Shown here piece after piece: positions 10,401 to 17,915 of a DNA stretch of 64,000 bases. The position numbers and the translations under genes are program-made. How positions within the stretch are numbered: position 1 is the stretch's first letter; each line of letters begins with the position of its first letter. The notes under the pieces are model-generated. The model was given only the letters and a program-made list of their open reading frames with translations, did not search any database and was not told the origin of the DNA. The stretch comes from Blastopirellula sediminis (GTDB lineage Bacteria; Planctomycetota; Planctomycetia; Pirellulales; Pirellulaceae), in the NCBI RefSeq assembly GCF_020966755.1, contig NZ_JAJKFT010000010.1:1514720-1578719 (forward strand), in the 5' to 3' direction.

Positions 10401-10846
10401 GCGGCGACGCCGAAAAGGGACGGAAGATCTTCTTTGAGAAGACCGAAGTCTCGTGCGTTCGTTGCCATCGCGCTCAAGGAGTCGGCGGCCGCGTCGGACC
10501 AGAGCTTGACAAGATCGGCGCCGAGCAGAAGCCGGAGTATCTGCTCGAAGCGATCGTGCTGCCGAACGCCAAGATCGCGAAAGGTTTTGAGTCGGTCATG
10601 GTGCTGACTGTCGACGGCCAGACGCTTTCCGGCGTGCTGAAGGAAGAGAACGATGACACGCTGAGCCTGGTCAACGCCGAAGGAAACTTGTTGACGATTC
10701 CGCAGGACGACATCGACGTCCGCAAAGCGGCGAACTCGCCGATGCCGGAAGACATCTACAAGCATTTGTCGCGTCAGGAAGTGCGCGATCTGGTCGCCTT
10801 CCTGTCGAGCCTGAAAGGGGCGAACGGCGGAGCAGGGCACGAATAG
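7466..10846 (+). CDS. Secreted PVC-type membrane-bound dehydrogenase with HEAT repeats and haem-binding domain
   Basis: Exported relative of the gene at 2617 without ThuA and discoidin modules (1126 aa). A signal peptide ends near SLARA-EN. The beta-propeller dehydrogenase domain spans about 60-468 (GFKIELFAAEPRIANPVAF, then repeated DxDNDGIAD-type loops), HEAT-like repeats about 472-971, and the planctomycete cytochrome c domain carries C997-V-R-C-H1001. The pair C-x-x-C-H covalently binds haem c; the predicted role is periplasmic oxidation of a sugar or alcohol with electron transfer to the haem. ATG 7466 is used; a GTG at 7508 preceded by AAGG would give a shorter, equally good signal peptide, and an ATG at 7388 adds 26 unlikely residues. 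A strong terminator follows at 10884. Substrate unknown. Confidence 0.9.
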   Translation: MHILFRSLFLRSIVVKLFLPTVALALSSLAFVSLARAENDVPEPETPQVAPASDEGKNAMSGFQVPEGFKIELFAAEPRIANPVAFCFDPTGRVFVAETFRQGKGVEDNRGHNYWLNDDLAAQSVEDRRAYILKHHPEAKDDYTKHDDRIRLIEDRDGDHKADHDSVFADHFNDVVEGTGAGVIWLDGDLFYTNIPNLWKLRDTDNDGIADVRKALHTGYGVRFAFRGHDMHGLAIGNDGKIYYSIGDRGYNVVSEGGVLKDPSSGAVFRCNPDGTELEVFYTGLRNPQELAFDDYGNLFTGDNNSDSGDQARWVYLVEGGNSGWNMAYQYLSDRGPWNREKLWHPFHEGQAAYLNPPIRNFADGPSGLAYYPGVGLGEKYRGTFFLCDFRGGPANSGVRSFKMKPNGATYEMVDDQQPIWRILATDVDFGPDGAIYVSDWVDGWNGLNKGRLYRFFDPKEIDQPIVKEMQKLLAAGFSDKQNEELANLLAHPDRRVRQGAQFELAKRDALDIFNQVATDSDNQLARLHAIWGIGQIVDKLRDIRERVEPTKVLSQTLVKDADPEVRAQAAKILGDLEVPEALVALLNDDNARVKYFALMGIGKGDHFGDTRPMFDRVVEILAENNDQDPVLRHGAVMALAGARNIQHLGDLSKHDSVAVRRAAVVALRRLQSPTIVRFLGDGNESVVLEAARAVHDLPIEAAMPQLAGLISRGLKDDALLRRVLNANFRIGDAETAAALAAYAADANAPEGMRLEALAMLENWETPSPLDRVLNFHRPLENRDPEVAKAALVTQLPGLLAGGENVRNTAAKLAAKFGIKEVAPVLIALITDPQQSPQTRADALVAAVALDANNKQVVLDALSSDVPEIRAAARSLLVKVAPEEAVAKLAAGAKADSTIERQQALAALAETKLDGSSAAIADRLTALLAGEVPVDSQLDVILAGEAKRDDKAVGDLLAKYEASLDPADPLTMYRSALAGGDAEKGRKIFFEKTEVSCVRCHRAQGVGGRVGPELDKIGAEQKPEYLLEAIVLPNAKIAKGFESVMVLTVDGQTLSGVLKEENDDTLSLVNAEGNLLTIPQDDIDVRKAANSPMPEDIYKHLSRQEVRDLVAFLSSLKGANGGAGHE

Positions 10847-10883
10847 TTTCCGCTTCGGCGAAGCGAAATCGATTAAACTGTAA

Positions 10884-10914
10884 GGCGGACGTCCCCTGGG
10901 GCGTCCGCTTTTCG
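10884..10914 (+). terminator. Rho-independent terminator after the second dehydrogenase
   Basis: A 7-bp stem GCGGACG/CGTCCGC (10885-10891 with 10902-10908), extendable by CCCC/GGGG in the loop, is followed directly by TTTT. It lies 38 bases after the dehydrogenase stop and before the sulfatase, so the sulfatase probably has its own promoter. Confidence 0.75.
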
Positions 10915-11031
10915 TTTGGCGGCAAGGAATCACCGATCTCGGCGGAGAGAAGTGTGGAACGGCGTGGTCCGTTCGCGTATCCTGGACGTATCGCTTTTCC
11001 CGCCTTTCCCGCCGATAGAAAGCCTGCCGCT

Positions 11032-12456
11032 ATGTCGACTCGCGCATCGCTCGCCGCTCTGGCCGTCGTTTTTCTCTCCGCCGCTTCGCTGAATGCCGCC
11101 GATCGTCCGAACGTCATTCTGGTGATGGCTGACGACCAAGGTTGGGGAGACGTCAGCTACAACGGGCACAAAGCGATCAAAACGCCGGAGCTCGACAAAG
11201 CGGCGGCCGAAGGGGTCCGCTTCGATCGCTTCTATGCGGCGGCGCCGGTTTGTTCGCCGACGCGCTGCAGCGTGTTGACCGGTCGCAATCCGAATCGCTC
11301 CGCCGTTTACGCTTGGGGTTGGCCGATTCGTCCGCAAGAGATCACCTTGGCCGAACGCCTGAACGCGGCCGGCTACACGACCGCTCACTTCGGCAAATGG
11401 CATCTTGGTTCGGTCCGCAACGACAGCCCGGTTAATCCCGGCAAGAATGGTTTTGATCGCTGGGTGAGCGCTCCCAACTTCTACGACAACGATCCGATCC
11501 TCTGCGACCAGGGGAAAGCGGTGCAGTACAAAGGGGAAAGCTCTGACGTGACGGCCGACCTGGCGACTGACTGGATTCGAGAGCAAGCGAAAGGGGACAA
11601 GCCGTTCTTCGCCGTCGTCTGGTTTGGTTCGCCGCACGATCCGCATATCGCTGCCGATGGCGACCGTGAACTTTACAAGAATGAGCCGAAAGGGTTTCAG
11701 GACTACTACGGCGAGATCACCGGAATCGATCGTGCTTACGGTAAGATCCGCAGCACGCTGAAAGATCTTGGGATTCGGGACAACACGATCCTCTGGTACT
11801 GCAGCGACAATGGCGCCGATAAGCGACGCGGTTCGGCCGGTCCGTTCCGTGAGAAGAAAGGTTCAATCTACGACGGCGGTTTGCTGGTGCCGGCCATTCT
11901 CGATTGGCCGGCTCATTTCCCGACGCCGCAGACGACCGAAATGCGGGCGACGACCTGCGACATCTTCCCAACGGTATTGGCCGCCGCTGGATTGCCGCTT
12001 GACGAAGGACGTCCGCTCGACGGCGTGAATCTGTTGCCGCTGTTGGCTGAGAAAGTGGAAAAGCGTCCGACGCCGATCGCCTTCTGGCAAACGCCGAACA
12101 AAGGAGTGTCGACTCCGTCGGCCACGTTGATGGGAGATCTGCTCGCCAAGCAACAAGCCGGTGGCGATCTGCCGGCCGACGAGGTGAGCGTGCATGCGGC
12201 CGATCTGCCGCAGCCGGTGATTTCGACCGAAAGCTTTCCGGGACATGCGGCGCTGACCGATGGCGACTGGAAGTTGCATCGCATCGAAAACGCCAAAGGC
12301 GCCGTGCGGTTTGAGCTGTACGATCTGGCCAGCGATCCGTACGAAAAGGAAGACGTCCTTTCGCAGTATCCCGAGGAAACCGCGAAGCTAAAGAAGCTGC
12401 TGCAAAAGTGGGAGACTTCGGTCGTCAACAGCTTAAACGGCGCTGACTACAAGTAG
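11032..12456 (+). CDS. Secreted sulfatase
   Basis: Type I formylglycine-dependent sulfatase, 474 aa. Start ATG 11032 opens a signal peptide (ASLAALAVVFLSAASLNAA). Calcium-site aspartates appear in NVILVMADDQGWGD (about 28-40), and the catalytic signature C74-S-P-T-R matches the CxPxR motif in which the cysteine is converted to formylglycine. FGKWHLG and the C-terminal WKLHRIE/FELYDLASDPYE block are typical of the family. It hydrolyses sulfate esters outside the cytoplasm; planctomycetes use large sets of these on marine sulfated polysaccharides. The neighbouring propeller dehydrogenases fit joint polysaccharide use (inference). It needs a formylglycine-generating or anaerobic maturase enzyme, not in this window. 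Substrate (sugar versus other ester) cannot be told from sequence alone. A short hairpin CCCGC-GAACT-GCGGG follows at 12494 without a T run. Confidence 0.93.
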   Translation: MSTRASLAALAVVFLSAASLNAADRPNVILVMADDQGWGDVSYNGHKAIKTPELDKAAAEGVRFDRFYAAAPVCSPTRCSVLTGRNPNRSAVYAWGWPIRPQEITLAERLNAAGYTTAHFGKWHLGSVRNDSPVNPGKNGFDRWVSAPNFYDNDPILCDQGKAVQYKGESSDVTADLATDWIREQAKGDKPFFAVVWFGSPHDPHIAADGDRELYKNEPKGFQDYYGEITGIDRAYGKIRSTLKDLGIRDNTILWYCSDNGADKRRGSAGPFREKKGSIYDGGLLVPAILDWPAHFPTPQTTEMRATTCDIFPTVLAAAGLPLDEGRPLDGVNLLPLLAEKVEKRPTPIAFWQTPNKGVSTPSATLMGDLLAKQQAGGDLPADEVSVHAADLPQPVISTESFPGHAALTDGDWKLHRIENAKGAVRFELYDLASDPYEKEDVLSQYPEETAKLKKLLQKWETSVVNSLNGADYK

Positions 12457-12623
12457 TCGGCCAAGCCAACTGTCCAGCCGCATTTAGCCTATTCCCGCGA
12501 ACTGCGGGACTCTTACGTCCAGATCATCGCTGGCGCGCGTAGAATTAATTTAGTGGGCGAATCGATCGCGACGCGTGTCTTGCTTCGCGGTCTAAGTAAT
12601 ACTACGCGAAGAGGAGAGTAGCC

Positions 12624-12935
12624 ATGATCGACATGCAAATGACGAAGGAATGGCGACACGTTTGCGATCGGATTGAAGCTGCCGCCGATCGGCATGCGGC
12701 TCGCTATCCTGATATGGAAAAAGCGATTCGGCGTCAGACCGCAGAGTTTTGCGCCCAAGCCCCTCCGGCCGAAACGGACGAATTGCTCGATCGAATTCTC
12801 GCGGCCAATGACATTACTGCGTCTTGGACGCGCGATGAGGAATCGGTCGAGATGCCGAAGGATCGGGTCGACGAAGCGAGCGTCGAATCGTTCCCGGCCA
12901 GCGACCCGCCCAACTGGTCGCCGACCATCATTTAA
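12624..12935 (+). CDS. Small conserved protein with VDEASVESFPASDPPNW tail
   Basis: Uncharacterised 103-aa cytoplasmic protein. It is preceded by a strong ribosome site, GAGGAGA, ending seven bases before the ATG. The N-terminal 75 residues are charged and probably helical. The C-terminal tail VDEASVESFPASDPPNW matches a short acidic/proline-rich tail (E-S-F-P-A-S-D-P-P) that I know from many small bacterial proteins of unknown function. There is no signal peptide, cysteine cluster or enzyme motif. It is followed after 30 bases by a DUF2905-like membrane protein on the same strand, so the two may be co-transcribed. Function unknown. Confidence 0.75.
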   Translation: MIDMQMTKEWRHVCDRIEAAADRHAARYPDMEKAIRRQTAEFCAQAPPAETDELLDRILAANDITASWTRDEESVEMPKDRVDEASVESFPASDPPNWSPTII

Positions 12936-12965
12936 CCGAAGTTTACGCCCGACAATTTCGAGACG

Positions 12966-13187
12966 ATGCAACAGTTAGGTTGGACGTTATTGGCGATCGG
13001 CGGCCTGATCTGCACGGTGGGACTCGGGCTGCTGCTCGCCGTTCGCATTCCCTGGCTAGGGAGACTTCCCGGCGATATTCGGATCGAAGGGGAGCACGTT
13101 CGTTTCTACTTCCCGATCGTGACCTGCATCTTGCTGAGTCTCATCCTGAGCGGCGCCGCTTGGCTGGTTCGCTTCTTGTGGCGATAG
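12966..13187 (+). CDS. DUF2905-type small membrane protein
   Basis: A 73-aa protein with two membrane helices (about residues 4-27 and 50-71) separated by a short loop containing the diagnostic W-L-G-R-L-P-G-D-I segment followed by a short beta-like stretch VRFYFPI. This two-helix layout with the LGRLPGDI loop is characteristic of the DUF2905 family, found widely in bacteria and of unknown function. It converges on the CPCC protein at 13195 with only seven bases between stop codons. Family call is good; biochemical role unknown. Confidence 0.85.
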   Translation: MQQLGWTLLAIGGLICTVGLGLLLAVRIPWLGRLPGDIRIEGEHVRFYFPIVTCILLSLILSGAAWLVRFLWR

Positions 13188-13194
13188 CGCCGCG

Positions 13195-13539
13195 TTATTC
13201 TTTTGCCCGCCAGTAGTACGGCGGAGCGTCTTTCGCGGCTGCGTCTAAATACTCGGCGCCGGTCGTCGGTTGATCGTCGATCGACCCGCAATCCGCCGCC
13301 GTCAAAGGACGCCAGTCGGCGCAGCGCCGGAACTCTTCAATCTCTTGCTGCTCAAGCGGATAGCGCTTTTGCGCCGCCTCTTGCCATTGCCAGAGCGAGC
13401 CTTCGTTCGAGCCGTATTGCAAGTGCGGATATCGCAGTTGAACGGCATCATCTTCCCAGCCGCAGACGGGGCAGTTTTCATAACTGCCGGCCGGCTCGTC
13501 AAAAACTTCAAATCCACAAGCAGGACAAGGATAGGGCAT
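13195..13539 (-). CDS. Cysteine-rich CPCC-family protein
   Basis: A 114-aa cytoplasmic protein with an N-terminal zinc-ribbon-like module: C-P-A-C-G near residues 5-9 and C-P-V-C-G-W near 23-28, followed by an acidic turn EDD and a conserved aromatic stretch. This is the layout of the cysteine-rich CPCC family (Pfam PF14206 as I recall it). Members are often near toxin-immunity or SMI1-type genes in other bacteria, but nothing like that is visible here. No signal peptide. Function unknown; the zinc-binding role of the four cysteines is inferred from spacing. Confidence 0.82.
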   Translation of the reverse strand: MPYPCPACGFEVFDEPAGSYENCPVCGWEDDAVQLRYPHLQYGSNEGSLWQWQEAAQKRYPLEQQEIEEFRRCADWRPLTAADCGSIDDQPTTGAEYLDAAAKDAPPYYWRAKE

Positions 13540-13801
13540 AGGAAGTATCGATTGGGCTGTAAACGGAAAAAGAGCAGATGACGTACGCTCATTCGCTCAT
13601 TTTAACGACCAGCGGCAGATTTTCGTCGGCACAAGCGAGTACTAACGCCTTTATTCCAGCGATTCGCAGCTAGCGGCAAGTGCAGGGGGAAATCTTGGAA
13701 TTCTTTGTCCTCCTTGTTTCTCCGTTTTCGATTAGCCAGATAGGGCGCCGGCAGAACTACACAAGGCGACCGCAGCGGTAAAAGATTTATAAGGTCAGTA
13801 C

Positions 13802-14590
13802 ATGGGGGCAGGTCTGATGGAAACTTTGATCAATCGTCGGCAGTCGTTGCAGGCACTCGGTATCGCGGCGCTCGGTATGACGCTGCTTCGCTCCGATCAA
13901 CTCTTCGCGGGCGAAGTGGAAATGTCGCAGTGGCTAACGCGGCTTTACGACAACGCGGATCGGCTGGGGCAAGACAGGATCAGCGGCCTGCAATGGCAAG
14001 AGGTGATGGATCAGATCTACGCCGACGTGCCGATGGATTCGCTCAAGCGACGACTGCAATTCGATTCGCTCTGTACGCGAATCATGGACGAGATCGGCTC
14101 GGATCGGGGCGAACTGTTTCACACCATCAATCTGCCGATCAGCGGCGCGCCGACCGATTTGGAAGTAAGGCAAGAGGCGCACCAGACCCTGATCACGAAG
14201 GTGGCGCACATCAAAAAGGGACGGAGCATTCCGCCGCATGGCCACTCGAATATGGCCAGCGCCTTCCTTTGCATCTCTGGCGACTTTGAAGTACGCCAGT
14301 ACGACAAGTTGGAAGATCAGCCCGAACACCTGGTCTTGCGTCAGACCGAATATCAAACGAGCGCTGGTCCGGGGACCTGGTCAAGCATCTCCGACTATCG
14401 CAACAACGTCCACTGGCTAACCGCGAAGACCGACGACTGCTTCCTGTTTACCTGCAAGATGATTGGGATTGAACAGGGACGGAAGTTGAACGGCCGGATC
14501 AACGTCGACGTGCTGCGAGCTGCTCAATTAGGAACCGGCGTCATGCGGGCTCCGAAAATCACGCATCAAGAAGCGGCCGAGCTCTACTAA
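13802..14590 (+). CDS. Exported cupin-like protein with possible Tat signal
   Basis: A 262-aa protein. The N-terminus carries N-R-R-Q-S-L before a hydrophobic stretch ending near LFAGE, which resembles a Tat or Sec export signal. The middle of the protein contains PPHGHSNMASAFLCISGDFEVRQYD, here split as PPHGHSN and SGDFEVRQYD, which fits the first cupin motif (G-x-H-x-H-type metal site followed by a G-x5 turn). A second cupin-like strand set contains NNVHWLTAK. Metal-dependent dioxygenase or simple ligand-binding are both possible. ATG 13802 has AAGG seven bases upstream; ATG 13817 is an alternative. The MpaB-like gene follows after 36 bases and may share the transcript. Fold call moderate, function unknown. 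Confidence 0.62.
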   Translation: MGAGLMETLINRRQSLQALGIAALGMTLLRSDQLFAGEVEMSQWLTRLYDNADRLGQDRISGLQWQEVMDQIYADVPMDSLKRRLQFDSLCTRIMDEIGSDRGELFHTINLPISGAPTDLEVRQEAHQTLITKVAHIKKGRSIPPHGHSNMASAFLCISGDFEVRQYDKLEDQPEHLVLRQTEYQTSAGPGTWSSISDYRNNVHWLTAKTDDCFLFTCKMIGIEQGRKLNGRINVDVLRAAQLGTGVMRAPKITHQEAAELY

Positions 14591-14626
14591 GCGACCGATC
14601 TCCACAACCCGCCGGCGGCGTTTGTT

Positions 14627-15538
14627 ATGCTACCAACAGACTCGATCTATCGAAGCTCGACTCGTGTTTTACAAACGCCCATGGAGTGGTTGTCGATTGT
14701 GCGTGGCTCGCAGCTCCCAAAAGAGGCTGCTAAAGCCCCCTATAAAACCTGCCGGCCTGCGACCAGTGACGCCGCTTCGCAGGTAATGCTTTCGTTATGG
14801 CGTGAGTGCCCCGTCGATTTGCTGATCGCAATCGAGATCGGCGTATCGCGAGCGCTGGCCGCACCGGCGATCACGCAGATCTTCGTCGAGCATCAAGGCT
14901 ACTTCAATCGGGGGTCGGCGCGACAAACGAGCGCGATGCGAGCCGTGGCGCTGTTGATTCAGCATGGCCTTTCGCATCCGATCAGTCGCCAGGCGATGAT
15001 CCAGGTCGACGAGATTCATCGTCTGCACAACGTCCCGCCGGAACATTTGCTCTACGCGCTCGCGTGCGTCGTATATGGGATGGAATCATGGTTTTCTCGC
15101 AACTCACCGCGACCTTTGAGTGATCGCGATCTTCAAGACGTCTGTCGCTTTTGGCATGACGTCGCCATTGGTTGCCGGATCGCTGATCCTCCGCGCGACT
15201 TCGACGGTTGGAATCGTTGGCGTTTGCAATTCGAAGCGGAGCAGCATGCTCCGAGTCGAACGAATCAAGTGATGGCGATCGTGATGGCGAGAATCTTCGC
15301 CAATCGCTTTCCTCGCGGTTGCCGATTTCTCGCGCGAAAGCTCTTCATCGCGATGTTGCCGTACGACTTGCATCATCATATCGGCTATGGGGTTCCTGCG
15401 ACGCCGATGCGCTGGATGACGAGCGCCTGCTGCCAATTGCGGAAGCTGTTGGTGAAGATCGTTCCTGCCGCCCGGCGCCTTGGTACGTTTCTCTACAGCG
15501 ACGCTTTGCAGCTTCCGGCTCCTTCTGACGAAGGCTGA
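14627..15538 (+). CDS. MpaB / DUF2236-like putative oxygenase
   Basis: A 303-aa, mostly helical cytoplasmic protein without a signal peptide. Features resembling the MpaB/rubber-oxygenase (DUF2236) family: an early IEIGVSRALAAPAI segment, an H-x-L block near VDEIHRLHNVPPEHLLYA followed by a tryptophan-containing helix, then FWHDVAIGCRIADPP and FDGWNRWRLQFE, which mirror the family pattern of aromatic-W-x-x-V-G-x-x-x-x-I-x-x-x-P followed by F-x-x-W/F and a terminal E. The family includes haem b-dependent latex oxygenase and MpaB-type enzymes acting on prenyl chains; many members are uncharacterised. It is probably co-transcribed with the cupin-like gene upstream. Medium confidence in the family, low in the activity. 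Confidence 0.6.
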   Translation: MLPTDSIYRSSTRVLQTPMEWLSIVRGSQLPKEAAKAPYKTCRPATSDAASQVMLSLWRECPVDLLIAIEIGVSRALAAPAITQIFVEHQGYFNRGSARQTSAMRAVALLIQHGLSHPISRQAMIQVDEIHRLHNVPPEHLLYALACVVYGMESWFSRNSPRPLSDRDLQDVCRFWHDVAIGCRIADPPRDFDGWNRWRLQFEAEQHAPSRTNQVMAIVMARIFANRFPRGCRFLARKLFIAMLPYDLHHHIGYGVPATPMRWMTSACCQLRKLLVKIVPAARRLGTFLYSDALQLPAPSDEG

Positions 15539-15656
15539 TTTGTCGGAGGTCCGGGGAAATGCTACAAACATGATTCCCCCTACGGGGCGATGGCGACACG
15601 TCTAGCTTGTCGCTTTCCCCCCGCGTCGTACGATATTGAACCGTTCCCTAGCAGCC

Positions 15657-17879
15657 ATGGACTCGGCTGCAGAAATGGGCAGCATGCGAACCTCCGTCAT
15701 TGTCGTCTTGGTGTTGACTCAGTTTCTGATCGGTGCGGCGATCTGCATCTTAGGAATCGTGAACATCGATACGAACATCGAGGACGTCATGCAATGGCTC
15801 CCCGATCATTCTCGCGAACGAACGTTGTACGAAGGACTGGTGGCGCAGTTTGGGGTCGACGATTTCTTGGTGGCTTCTTGGGACGGCTGTACGACGGACG
15901 ATCCGCGTCTCAAGCAAGTCGAGGAGCGGCTGATTGAGGAAGACGCCGACGGACTAATCGCGAAAACGACGTCGGGCGCCGATTTGATCGAAAACGGTTC
16001 GGAGTATGAAAGCGCCGACGCCATCCGCAACCGGTTTCGCGGCATCTTTTTTGGCGACGACGATCAAACCTGCATCGCGATTATCTTGACCAAAGCCGGC
16101 ATGACCAATCGTTTGAAAGCGGTGGAGTATGTCGATCGAGTCGTACGCGCCGGCGTTGGGCCAGATCAATCGGGCGTGTTGATCGTCGGATACCCCGCGA
16201 TCTCGGCGGAAGGGGATCGGCTGATCCGCCAGAATCTGACGAACGCGCTGTTGCCCTGTTGTCTGTTGTCGACGATTGCGGCTTGGTTCTTTCTTCGCGA
16301 CTTGCGGCTGGTCTTGGCGGTCTTCATCACCAGCGGAATTGCTGCAGGGACCAGCATCGCGTTTGTGACTCTCTCGGGACACAAGTGGGGCGGACTCACT
16401 TCGGCGATTCCGGCGTTGACGTTTATTCTGACGGTCTCGGGGACGCTGCACTTGGTGAACTACGCGCGCGGCGCCGATCATGATCAGATCGCGCAGACGG
16501 CGCTGCGTCTTGGTTGGAAGCCATGTCTCTTTTCCGCGATCACGACCGCGGTCAGCATGTTGTCCCTGAGCCACAGCGAATATCAGGCGATTCGCGAGTT
16601 CGGTCTCTTCTGCGCGATCGGCGTCGTGAATTCGGTCTTCTGGCAGTTGGCGTTCGCACCCTGGGCGCTTCAGCTGATTGCGAGGACGATTTCGATCGCT
16701 CGAGCGGGAACGTCCCTGGTCCATATGCACGACTGGACGGCGACGCATCCGGTCTTCGTATTCGGCGTTTTCATGGCGACGTTGGTGGTGACCGCCAGTG
16801 GGTTGCCTAAGTTGGAGAGCGGGCTTGAGGTCGAAGAGATGTTCGGCACGCATACGTTGGCGATTCAGGACGTCATGAAGTTTGAGCGGAAGATTGGGCC
16901 CATCGATCAGACCGAATTGCTCGTCGAGTTTGCGAAGCCTGACCCTGCTCAATTCGCCGATCGAGCGGCCGCGATTCGCGAGTTGCAGAGGGGGCTGGAA
17001 GGGTCCCCCGAGGTCGACGCGACGATGTCGGCCGCCGCCTGGTTACCGCCGGAGCCGGAAACGCGGGGCATCGCCGGCGTGAGCGCTCGCGTGGTCTATC
17101 GGCGGAAATTGGCCAGCCTGCGCGACGAATTAGCCGATACGTCCTACTTGTCGCTACAGAAGAATGAGGAGGGGGAAGAGGCCGAAACGTGGCGCATCAG
17201 TCTTCGCTTTCCCTTCGCCAGAAACGTCGACTTCGCCGAGCTGCGCGACGCTGTGGCTATCGCCACGGAAGCGGAGTTGGCCAAACATTATTCGCCAAGT
17301 GAGTTTGGAGTCGAGCAGACCGGCGTCGGGCTGTTGTACCACGTCGCCCAAAGCAAATTGATGGCCGACCTTTTTTACAACTACTTGCTCGCGTTCGCTG
17401 TGATCTGTCCCTTGATGATCTTGGTGTTGCGATCATTGACGCTCGGCGTGTTGTCGATGATTCCGAACTGCTTCCCGGCAATCTGCTTGTACGGCGCGAT
17501 TGGGCTGTACGGACAAGCGATTGATATCGGCATCGCGATCGCCGGCTGCATTGCGCTCGGAATCGCAGTCGACGACACCACGCACTTCATGCTGCGAGCG
17601 GAAGAGATTTCGTCGCGCGACGGGAAGCAGGGGAGGATCAAGTATAGTGCGATCCGGACAGCCTATTCGCAATGTTCCCGAGCGATGTTGGCGACCACGT
17701 CAATCGCCGCCATCGGCCTTGCCGCGTTTCTGAATCAAACGCTGCTGGTGATGGCCCGGTTCTCGCTGGTCTTGATCCTGTCGCTCTTGATCGCCCTCAT
17801 CTGCGATCTGCTGTTGTTGCCGGCGCTGCTTTACACGTTTCCCGTCACCGAACGAGACGAGCCGGAAGACGTGAGCTAA
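15657..17879 (+). CDS. MMPL/RND-family transporter
   Basis: A 740-aa inner-membrane protein with the RND duplication: one N-terminal helix, a periplasmic domain (about 40-195), six clustered helices, a second periplasmic domain (about 380-560) and six C-terminal helices. The signature GIAVDDTTHFM in the second membrane half matches the proton-relay aspartates of MMPL/patched-like proteins. These export lipids, lipid precursors or hydrophobic compounds using the proton gradient. A TTG 21 bases upstream is possible, but ATG 15657 is preferred. It ends 21 bases before the end of the convergent FAAL-ACP-oxoamine synthase, and such lipid activators and MMPL exporters are paired in mycobacteria, so a role in exporting that enzyme's product is a reasonable inference, not shown by sequence. 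Confidence 0.88.
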   Translation: MDSAAEMGSMRTSVIVVLVLTQFLIGAAICILGIVNIDTNIEDVMQWLPDHSRERTLYEGLVAQFGVDDFLVASWDGCTTDDPRLKQVEERLIEEDADGLIAKTTSGADLIENGSEYESADAIRNRFRGIFFGDDDQTCIAIILTKAGMTNRLKAVEYVDRVVRAGVGPDQSGVLIVGYPAISAEGDRLIRQNLTNALLPCCLLSTIAAWFFLRDLRLVLAVFITSGIAAGTSIAFVTLSGHKWGGLTSAIPALTFILTVSGTLHLVNYARGADHDQIAQTALRLGWKPCLFSAITTAVSMLSLSHSEYQAIREFGLFCAIGVVNSVFWQLAFAPWALQLIARTISIARAGTSLVHMHDWTATHPVFVFGVFMATLVVTASGLPKLESGLEVEEMFGTHTLAIQDVMKFERKIGPIDQTELLVEFAKPDPAQFADRAAAIRELQRGLEGSPEVDATMSAAAWLPPEPETRGIAGVSARVVYRRKLASLRDELADTSYLSLQKNEEGEEAETWRISLRFPFARNVDFAELRDAVAIATEAELAKHYSPSEFGVEQTGVGLLYHVAQSKLMADLFYNYLLAFAVICPLMILVLRSLTLGVLSMIPNCFPAICLYGAIGLYGQAIDIGIAIAGCIALGIAVDDTTHFMLRAEEISSRDGKQGRIKYSAIRTAYSQCSRAMLATTSIAAIGLAAFLNQTLLVMARFSLVLILSLLIALICDLLLLPALLYTFPVTERDEPEDVS

Positions 17880-17887
17880 GCCAGTAA

Positions 17888-17915
17888 CGTCCGACGCGAA
17901 TTAACGCGTCGGACG
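17888..17915. terminator. Perfect hairpin between convergent genes, enclosing a stop codon
   Basis: An 11-bp perfect inverted repeat CGTCCGACGCG/CGCGTCGGACG (17888-17898 and 17905-17915) with a six-base loop AATTAA. The minus-strand gene's stop codon (17901-17903) lies in the loop, so its last codons form one arm. Both transcripts would fold it; neither side has a T run, so factor-independent termination is doubtful, but a shared 3'-end or RNA-stability structure is likely. Confidence 0.6.
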
